A stretch of DNA of 28,141 bases from Acidobacteriota bacterium (GTDB taxonomy: Bacteria; Acidobacteriota; Terriglobia; Terriglobales; Acidobacteriaceae), in contig JAGWML010000006.1 of assembly GCA_028873155.1 (NCBI GenBank), positions 1-28,141 on the forward strand. The letters run 5' to 3'. The notes under the pieces were generated by a model. That model ran no database searches, had not been told where the DNA came from, and worked only from the letters and a program-made list of their open reading frames with translations. The translations under genes and the position numbers were made by a program. Of the stretch, positions 22,221 to 28,141 are shown piece after piece (the stretch's first letter is position 1; each line of letters opens with the position of its first letter).

Positions 22221-23543
22221 TCAACCTTCCGATGAGGCCTTGAGGGCTTCAGCGGCCTGGGGGCGCAGCGTCTCAGAGCTAAGCTCGTCCACACGGCGCA
22301 GACTGGGAAAGAGCCCTGCCCAGACGGCGGCGACCACGAGCGCGCCAGCGCCGCCGAAGATGGTGGCGCGGACGGCTCCCCACCACTGCGCGGTGACGCC
22401 GCTCTCAAACTCACCAAGTTCGTTGGACGCGCCGATGAAGAGCGAGTTGACGGCGCTGACGCGGCCGCGCATCTCAGGCGGCGTGGCGAGCTGGAGCAGC
22501 GAGCCGCGAATGATGACGCTGATGGTGTCTGCCGCGCCGCCGACGGCGAGGGCAAGCAGGCTGAGCCAGAGACTGTGTGAAAGACCGAAGACGATGGTGG
22601 CAACGCCGAAGATGCTGACGCAGACAAACATGCGCTTGCCGGCCTTGCGGCCAATGGGGTAGCGCGCCATGACCAGCGACATGGTTACCGCGCCCATCGC
22701 CGGAGCGGCGCGAAGCAGGCCGAGGCCGCGCGGGCCGGTATGCAGGATTTCACTGGCGAAGATGGGCATGAGCGCGACGGCTCCGCCGAGCAGCATGACG
22801 AAAAGATCGAGCGAGAATGCGCCGAGGAGCAGATTCATGCTCCATACGTAACGGAAGCCGGCGAGCAGGACCTTCACCGAGAGATCGCGATGTTCGAGGC
22901 GGCCAAGGCGGACCTTGAGGCTGCCAATGAGAACCAGAAACCAGAGCTGGGTGGCGATGGTGAAGGTGTAGACGATGCCGCCGCCCTCCATGTGGGCGGA
23001 GGGCCACCAGCGGTCGATGGGGAGGGTGTAGAGGATGCCGCCGAGGGCCGGGCCGGTGATGTTGGCGAACTGGAAGATGGCTCCGCCCCAGGTGACAGCG
23101 TTGACGAAGTGCTTTTCCGGTACGAGGTGGGGAATGAGCGCAGAACTTGCCGGGCCGGAAAAGGAGCGGCCGGTACCGATGAGAAAGAGCACGGCGTAGA
23201 TGGGCAGGACGCTCTGCAACCCCGTGCGCGCAAAGTGGAGCAGAAAGAGCGTGCAGAAGACCTGCAGGCCGTAGCAGATGAGGATGACCTGGCGGCGATC
23301 GAAGCGGTCGGCGACGTGCCCCGAGGGAAGCAGAAAGAGCAGGCCGGGAAGAAAGAGTGCCAGACCGGTGTAGCCGAGATCGATCGCGCGATGGGTGATG
23401 GAGTAGACCTGCCAGGCCACCGCAACCGACTGCGCCTCCGCTCCGAGAATCACGGCGCTGCGGGCAAGCTGATACCGGCGGAAGTCGCTTGAGGCGAAGG
23501 CCTCCAGGCCGCGCCATGGCAGGTTGGGGGAAGATGGGCCCAT
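22221..23543 (-). CDS. MFS transporter, EntS-like (MFS_3) family
   Basis: The 440-residue product has about twelve hydrophobic segments and the family motif GHVADRFDRRQVI between helices 2 and 3. The late segment RGRVSAVNSLFIGASNELGEFESG is characteristic of the EntS-like branch, whose best-known member exports enterobactin. Substrates of most members are unknown; small-molecule efflux across the inner membrane is the supported statement. No siderophore genes are nearby. The ATG at 23543 has only a weak ribosome binding site. It is divergent from the next MFS gene with 73 bases between, and its 3' end lies just after the thyX remnant. Confidence 0.9.
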   Translation of the reverse strand: MGPSSPNLPWRGLEAFASSDFRRYQLARSAVILGAEAQSVAVAWQVYSITHRAIDLGYTGLALFLPGLLFLLPSGHVADRFDRRQVILICYGLQVFCTLFLLHFARTGLQSVLPIYAVLFLIGTGRSFSGPASSALIPHLVPEKHFVNAVTWGGAIFQFANITGPALGGILYTLPIDRWWPSAHMEGGGIVYTFTIATQLWFLVLIGSLKVRLGRLEHRDLSVKVLLAGFRYVWSMNLLLGAFSLDLFVMLLGGAVALMPIFASEILHTGPRGLGLLRAAPAMGAVTMSLVMARYPIGRKAGKRMFVCVSIFGVATIVFGLSHSLWLSLLALAVGGAADTISVIIRGSLLQLATPPEMRGRVSAVNSLFIGASNELGEFESGVTAQWWGAVRATIFGGAGALVVAAVWAGLFPSLRRVDELSSETLRPQAAEALKASSEG

Positions 23544-23616
23544 CTGTGCTTAGGTTAACTTGCCGGAGCGGCGCGGATCGCGAAACGCTTGGCACGTTGC
23601 TCCATTATTCTGAGAT

Positions 23617-24831
23617 TTGACCCCTGACCCTGCAAATCGCGCCTCTCCCAGTCCGTTGGCTGCCGCCGCGGTGGCGCTGTGCGGCGTGTGCGCGTTTCTT
23701 GAGCTCTATTGCACGCAGCCGCTGCTGCCGATGCTGGCGCACATGTTTCACGCGTCCAAGACGGCGGTGGGGCTTACCGTCTCTGCAGCGACGCTCGGAG
23801 TGGCGGTGGCTGCGCCGGTGTTTGGCTCGCTGGCGGAGAGGTTGCCCCGCAAGCGTGTGATTGTTGCGTCACTCGTGGGTATCAGCCTGCCCACGCTGCT
23901 GGCGGCGACGTCCACGTCTCTGGCGCAACTGGTCTTCTGGCGATTTCTGCAGGGCATCACTGTGCCGGGTGTGGTGGCCGTGGTCGTGACGTACATTGGC
24001 GAGGAGTGGCCACCGGAACGGGTGGCGCTCATCATGAGCTTCTATGTCAGCGGCACGGCGCTGGGCGGCTTTATGGGCAGGCTTTCAGCCGGCATTCTTG
24101 CCGACTGGTGGAACTGGCGGGCGAGCTTTGTGATGTTGGGCGTTGCGGCGCTGATGGGAGCAGGGATGGTGGCGGCATGGCTGCCCGCTGGAAGAGCGCG
24201 CGCAGCAGTCTCCGCGGATTCGGGACGGAGCCTCCCGCGGTTTCCACATCAGGTGCAGGCGCTCTTCCGGCTGCGCGGGCTGGTGGCGACGTTCGCGGTG
24301 GGGTTCAACGTATTGTTTTCCCTGGTGGGCGTGTTTACATGGATCACTTTTCATCTGGCGGCGCCGCCGTATCACCTGTCCACGACGGCACTGAGCTCGC
24401 TCTTCTTTGTGTACCTCGTGGGACTTGTCGTGACGCCGTTTGCCGGATTCATCATTACGCGCGTGGGGTTGCGGGCGGGAATTACGGGAGCGATCTGTCT
24501 CTCGATTGCGGGCGTGCTGCTGACGCTGGCGCGGCCGCTGCCGGTCATCCTCGCGGGGTTGGCTCTGGTGTGCACAGGCGTGTTCATCGCGCAGACGGCA
24601 AGCAGCAGCAATCTGCGGGTGGCTGCACCGGCGGGCACGCGCGTGACGGCGGCGGGGATTTATATGACGGCCTACTACCTGGGCGGAACAGCGGCAGGCG
24701 TGGTTCCGGGCCTCTTCTGGACGCTGGGAAAGTGGCCGGCATGCGTGGGATTCATTGTGGCGATGGAGATTGTGGCGCTGGTGATTGCGTTGGTGAGCTG
24801 GAGTCGTCCGAAACAACACGCAGTGATGTAG
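23617..24831 (+). CDS. MFS transporter, YnfM-like
   Basis: The 404-residue product has about twelve membrane segments. Helix 1 reads FLELYCTQPLLPMLAHMF, and the loop motif GSLAERLPRKRVI marks it as a major-facilitator protein. The overall pattern resembles the E. coli YnfM group of putative efflux proteins; the substrate is unknown. The start is taken as a TTG at 23617, because no ATG or GTG lies before the first helix and the next ATG would remove part of it. No clear ribosome binding site is visible. It is divergent from the EntS-like gene and is followed after 196 bases by a third transporter. Confidence 0.88.
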   Translation: MTPDPANRASPSPLAAAAVALCGVCAFLELYCTQPLLPMLAHMFHASKTAVGLTVSAATLGVAVAAPVFGSLAERLPRKRVIVASLVGISLPTLLAATSTSLAQLVFWRFLQGITVPGVVAVVVTYIGEEWPPERVALIMSFYVSGTALGGFMGRLSAGILADWWNWRASFVMLGVAALMGAGMVAAWLPAGRARAAVSADSGRSLPRFPHQVQALFRLRGLVATFAVGFNVLFSLVGVFTWITFHLAAPPYHLSTTALSSLFFVYLVGLVVTPFAGFIITRVGLRAGITGAICLSIAGVLLTLARPLPVILAGLALVCTGVFIAQTASSSNLRVAAPAGTRVTAAGIYMTAYYLGGTAAGVVPGLFWTLGKWPACVGFIVAMEIVALVIALVSWSRPKQHAVM

Positions 24832-25016
24832 GAGCCGGCGCGGAACGATTTTCAGATTCCATGAACCCCGGCGCGACGGTTGTGAATCTAAACTGGGAAG
24901 AGCGGCCCAGCAAATGAGCACGAGCCTCGGCAGGCAGCGTGAAGACGGATAGTCCCACCTGTTCCGCGCCATTGTTGTATCCCTGGACGACGCCAAAACA
25001 GAAGCAAAGAGGAAGC

Positions 25017-25022
25017 AAGGAG
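25017..25022 (+). promoter_or_regulatory. Ribosome binding site that supports a TTG start
   Basis: AAGGAG lies five bases before a TTG at 25028, and there is no such site before the in-frame ATG at 25082. This makes the TTG the likely start of the DHA2 transporter. Confidence 0.7.
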
Positions 25023-25027
25023 CAACT

Positions 25028-26677
25028 TTGCCCGAGACGCAGACCCTATCCCCGGCCAGCGCCGACGACCGGCCAAAGCGGATGGACAACCCGAATCCGG
25101 TGGACCTGCACGCGCAGTGGAAGCCACGCGTTAATCCGTGGCTGATCGCCATGACCGTGGCTCTTGCGGCGTTTATGGAGGTGCTGGATACTTCCATCGC
25201 CAACGTCGCCCTGCCGCACATTGCGGGCACGCTGGGCGCGAGCACGGACCAGGGCACATGGGTGCTGACAAGCTACCTCGTTTCGAATGCAGTGGTGTTG
25301 CCTCTGGGCGGGTGGGCGTCGAGTCTGATGGGGCGGCGCAACTTTTTCGTACTCTGCATCACCATCTTTACCATCGCCAGCTTTCTTTGCGGCGCGGCGC
25401 CCACGCTGCCACTGCTGCTCGTCTTTCGCGTGATTCAGGGCGCGGGCGGGGGCGGCATGCAGCCCATGGCGCAGGCCATCATGGCGGACTCCTTCGAGCC
25501 GCACAAGCGCGGGCAGGCGTTTGCTCTGTATGGGCTGGTTGCTGTGCTTGCGCCGTCTATCGGGCCGACGCTTGGCGGCTGGATTACTGACAACTTCTCC
25601 TGGCGCTGGATCTTTTTCATCAACATCCCGGTTGGCATCCTGGCGTTCTTTCTTGTCACTCGGATGGTCGAGGATCCGCCGTGGATCAAGGCCGACCCGT
25701 CCAAGCTACGCAACATGGACTATATGGGCCTGGCCTTCCTGACCATCTCCATGGGCGGCCTGCAGATCATGCTCGACAAGGGTGAAGAGAATGACTGGTT
25801 CTCCTCGGGATTTATCCGCCTCTTCGCCTTTCTCTTTATTGGCGGCATCGTCGCCCTGTTTGTGTGGGAGTGGCGGCACAAGAATCCGCTCATCAACCTG
25901 CGGCTCTTCCGCTTTCGCAACTTCGCCATCTGCTGCTTCCTGATGATGCTGGTGGGCGGCGTGCTGAATGCGAATACCGTGCTGCAGCCGCAGTTCATGC
26001 AGGAGCTGCTCGGCTACAACGCAACCACGGCCGGGCTGGCGCTGACAGCAGGCGGCATCACGCTGGTGATCGTGATGCCCCTGGCCGGCATCGCCACGGG
26101 CAAGGTTTCGGCACGTACGCTCACTCTCATCGGTTTCACGCTGCTGGTGCTCACCTTCCGCTATGCGGCCGATGTGACGACAATGCAGATGAGCTTTGCG
26201 CAGGCCTCATGGTTGCGCGTGATACAGATGCTGCCGCTGCCGTTCTGCTTTATCTCCATCACCAATGCGGCGTATGTAGGCATGCCGAAGGAAGAGAGTA
26301 ACCAGGTGGCAGGGCTGATCAACTTTGTGCGCAACATCGGCGGCAGCATTCTGATCGCCATCACCAACGCGCAGGTGACCAGCCGCGCGATGTGGCACCA
26401 GCAGCATCTGCAAAGCGCGATGCAGTCGGCGTCCATCGCCTTCCAGCAGCAGACGCAGGCGATGACGGGCTTCTTTGCCAGCCACTTCGGCTCGGCGAAC
26501 GGCAAGGCGATGGCGATGGCTTCTATCTACGGGCAGCTCAATATGCAGGCCCAGATGCAGGGCTATCAGGATGTCTACATGGAGCTGTCGTGGATGTCGA
26601 CCGGTCTCATTATTCTTGCCTTCCTGCTGAACAAGAACAAGCCGGGCAAGGCGCCGGAAGGCGCAGCCGTCCACTAA
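25028..26677 (+). CDS. DHA2-family (EmrB/QacA-like) multidrug efflux MFS transporter
   Basis: The 549-residue product has the 14-helix layout of drug:H+ antiporters of the DHA2 family. It has the helix 1 motif VLDTSIANVALPHIAGTLGAS, then WVLTSYLVSNAVVLPLGGWASSLMGRR, and the motif C region LYGLVAVLAPSIGPTLGGWI. A hydrophilic Gln/Met-rich loop (about 455-525) precedes the last helix, as in EmrB, where it faces the periplasm. EmrB works with an EmrA adaptor and an outer-membrane channel, but neither is adjacent here. The TTG start is backed by a strong AAGGAG. A bidirectional hairpin follows the gene. Confidence 0.92.
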   Translation: MPETQTLSPASADDRPKRMDNPNPVDLHAQWKPRVNPWLIAMTVALAAFMEVLDTSIANVALPHIAGTLGASTDQGTWVLTSYLVSNAVVLPLGGWASSLMGRRNFFVLCITIFTIASFLCGAAPTLPLLLVFRVIQGAGGGGMQPMAQAIMADSFEPHKRGQAFALYGLVAVLAPSIGPTLGGWITDNFSWRWIFFINIPVGILAFFLVTRMVEDPPWIKADPSKLRNMDYMGLAFLTISMGGLQIMLDKGEENDWFSSGFIRLFAFLFIGGIVALFVWEWRHKNPLINLRLFRFRNFAICCFLMMLVGGVLNANTVLQPQFMQELLGYNATTAGLALTAGGITLVIVMPLAGIATGKVSARTLTLIGFTLLVLTFRYAADVTTMQMSFAQASWLRVIQMLPLPFCFISITNAAYVGMPKEESNQVAGLINFVRNIGGSILIAITNAQVTSRAMWHQQHLQSAMQSASIAFQQQTQAMTGFFASHFGSANGKAMAMASIYGQLNMQAQMQGYQDVYMELSWMSTGLIILAFLLNKNKPGKAPEGAAVH

Positions 26678-26692
26678 AGATATGCATGCCAC

Positions 26693-26722
26693 AAGGGCCG
26701 GACTGCTAGCAGTCCGGCCCTT
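26693..26722. terminator. Bidirectional terminator hairpin
   Basis: A perfect 30-base palindrome (26693-26722) contains AAGGGCCGGACTGCT and its complement, starting with A residues and ending with T residues. It lies between the convergent DHA2 transporter and typA genes and reads as a terminator on either strand. The stem is very GC-rich, with short A/T flanks. Confidence 0.85.
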
Positions 26723-26743
26723 TGCGTTTGATGTGAAACGGGC

Positions 26744-28141
26744 TTAGGCGAGAGCCTTTTCCCAGCGCTTGGGACGCCGGTTTGCCTGCAGAATCTTCTT
26801 TCGCAGGCGCAGCGACTTGGGTGTGACCTCGACCAGTTCATCGTCTGCAATGAACTCGATAGCCTGCTCAAGGTTGAGCGCCTTGTAGGGCACGAGGCGG
26901 ATGGCCTCATCGGCAGAAGAGGCTCGCATGTTGGTCATCTTCTTTTCGCGGACGACGTTGACGTCGAGGTCGTTGTCGCGCGAGTGCTCGCCGACGATCA
27001 TGCCTTCGTAAACATCGATACCGGGACCGACGAAGAGGATGCCGCGCTCCTGCAGGCCGTTGAGCGCATAGGTTGTGGTGGGGCCCTGACGGTCAGAGAT
27101 GAGCGCGCCGGTAGGCCGCTGCGGAATCTCGCCCTGGTAGGGGATGTAGCCGTCGAAGAGCGCGTTCATCACGATGGTGCCGCGCGTCTCGGTAAGCATC
27201 TCGCTGCGCAGGCCGATGATGCCGCGGCTGGGCACGCGGAACTCCATGCGGACGCGGCCGGAGCCGTGATTGTGCATCTTGGTCATTTCGCCCTTGCGCG
27301 GCCCGAGCTTTTCAATGACGACGCCGGTGTGTTCCTCGGGAACGTCGATGGTGAGGTGCTCGACGGGCTCCATGCGCGTGCCATCCACCATCTTGGTGAC
27401 AATCTCGGGACGGCCGGCCATGAGCTCGTAGCCCTCGCGGCGCATCATCTCAATGAGAATGGCGAGCTGCAGTTCACCGCGGCCCAGCACCTTGAAGCTG
27501 TCCGGCGAGCCGGTGTCTTCCACGCGGATGGAGACGTTGGTGAGCAGCTCCTTTTCCAGGCGCTCACGGAGATTGCGGCTGGTGACATACTGGCCTTCGC
27601 GGCCGGCGAAGGGGCCGTTGTTGACGCTGAACTGAATAGCGATGGTGGGCTCGTCGATGACGATGAGCGGCAGCGGCGCGGGGTTTTCAATGCCGGTGAT
27701 GGTTTCACCAATCGTGATGCCCTCGACGCCGGCAACGGCGACGATGTCGCCCACGGTGGTCTCGGTTGTCTCCGTGCGCTTGAGTCCCGAGAAGGTGAAG
27801 AGCTTGGTGATGCGGGTCTTCATCAGCGAGCCGTCTCGCTTGGAGATGTTGACCTCGTCGCCGGCGTGGAGCGTGCCCTGGAAGACGCGGCAGATGGCGA
27901 TGCGGCCGAAGTAGTCGGAGTAGTCAAGATTGGTGACCAGGATTTGTAGCGCGCCATCGGCATCGCCAGTGGCCGCGGGGATGGTGTTCACAATGGCCTC
28001 GAAGAGAGGCTGCAGGTCCGTGCCTGGCGTGGCGAGGTCCGTGGTGGCGGTGCCGGCCTTGGCGACAGCGTAGAGAACGGGGAACTCAAGCTGATGTTCG
28101 TCGGCGTCGAGATCGATGAAAAGGTCATAGATCTCGGTCAG
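26744..28141 (-). CDS. typA: Ribosome-associated GTPase TypA/BipA (C-terminal part, cut by window edge)
   Basis: TypA/BipA is a translational GTPase related to EF-G that helps 50S assembly, especially in cold or stress. About 466 residues of a usual 600 are visible; the N-terminal G domain motifs (P-loop, DxxG) lie beyond the window. Seen here are the end of the G domain (VLYAVAKAG), domain II (ILVTNLDYSDYFGRIAICRVFQGTL), and the EF-G-like domains (SFKVLGRGELQLAILIEMMRREGYEL). The BipA-specific C-terminal domain follows (FRVPSRGIIGLRSEMLTETRGT, then KSLRLRKKILQANRRPKR). An internal ATG at 27991 is not the start, since the frame runs in register to the window edge. Confidence 0.96.
   Translation of the reverse strand: MTEIYDLFIDLDADEHQLEFPVLYAVAKAGTATTDLATPGTDLQPLFEAIVNTIPAATGDADGALQILVTNLDYSDYFGRIAICRVFQGTLHAGDEVNISKRDGSLMKTRITKLFTFSGLKRTETTETTVGDIVAVAGVEGITIGETITGIENPAPLPLIVIDEPTIAIQFSVNNGPFAGREGQYVTSRNLRERLEKELLTNVSIRVEDTGSPDSFKVLGRGELQLAILIEMMRREGYELMAGRPEIVTKMVDGTRMEPVEHLTIDVPEEHTGVVIEKLGPRKGEMTKMHNHGSGRVRMEFRVPSRGIIGLRSEMLTETRGTIVMNALFDGYIPYQGEIPQRPTGALISDRQGPTTTYALNGLQERGILFVGPGIDVYEGMIVGEHSRDNDLDVNVVREKKMTNMRASSADEAIRLVPYKALNLEQAIEFIADDELVEVTPKSLRLRKKILQANRRPKRWEKALA

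Noticed and set aside
24832..25027. Possible small gene or riboswitch in the spacer before the DHA2 transporter
   Set aside because: No frame with a ribosome binding site and no convincing conserved structure were seen; only the ribosome binding site of the TTG start stands out.
24085..25257. A 390-codon minus-strand frame across the two plus-strand MFS genes
   Set aside because: The translation is basic and repetitive without hydrophobic helices, and it spans two clear transporter genes and their spacer.

Overview
The window looks like a chromosomal segment of an Acidobacteriota bacterium, probably of the Terriglobia (Acidobacteriaceae and relatives). The reasons are a GC-rich sequence with strongly GC-biased third positions, a secreted von Willebrand factor A protein of the type that is expanded in this phylum, and several lineage-flavoured secreted proteins of unknown function (DUF5666, TPR, HEXXH) beside ordinary housekeeping genes. 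The genus cannot be named from the sequence alone. No phage, transposase, CRISPR array or plasmid gene was seen.

Layout. Positions 1-1995 hold a translation/transcription block: rpmG (L33), tRNA-Trp, secE, nusG and rplK (L11). It is punctuated by unusual long imperfect hairpins built from AGCTTCTAGC-like units, and it ends at a strong hairpin directly after rplK, so rplA does not follow as it usually does. Next come a small Lys/Pro-rich ORF, a Tat-exported formylglycine-type sulfatase, and a convergent secreted VWA protein. A tRNA-Met with a very good sigma70-type promoter follows. Then comes an S41-family PDZ protein whose catalytic Ser and Lys are both replaced, and a class A penicillin-binding protein. 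A minus-strand operon (positions 12454 to 8940) reads ygfZ - DUF1844 - PhnP-like metallo-hydrolase - ribF. A secreted HEXXH protein is divergent from it. The minus-strand pair egtB-egtD encodes the core of ergothioneine synthesis. Secreted TPR and DUF5666 proteins, fabG, a DUF2071 protein, a double-length ThyX-like protein and a DUF1330 protein follow. The last part holds three major-facilitator transporters and the C-terminal three quarters of TypA/BipA, which is cut by the window edge.

How genes work together. rpmG/secE/nusG/rplK serve ribosome assembly, Sec export and transcription elongation. egtB and egtD give S-oxidation and histidine trimethylation for ergothioneine; egtA and egtC are absent here, which fits a route that uses cysteine directly. 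ribF supplies FMN/FAD and ygfZ is linked to Fe-S protein maintenance, so their operon has a cofactor theme. The PBP and the S41-like protein are both envelope proteins.

Most interesting points. (1) The ThyX-like protein is a tandem fusion in which the signature motif appears split: the N-half keeps ExSxRY and the C-half keeps RHR. (2) A diverged second copy of the thyX 3' end sits in frame right after the DUF1330 stop codon, a scar of gene replacement or lost duplication. (3) The S41 protein looks like a pseudoprotease. (4) The ribosomal-protein block carries long hairpin repeats and is cut after rplK.
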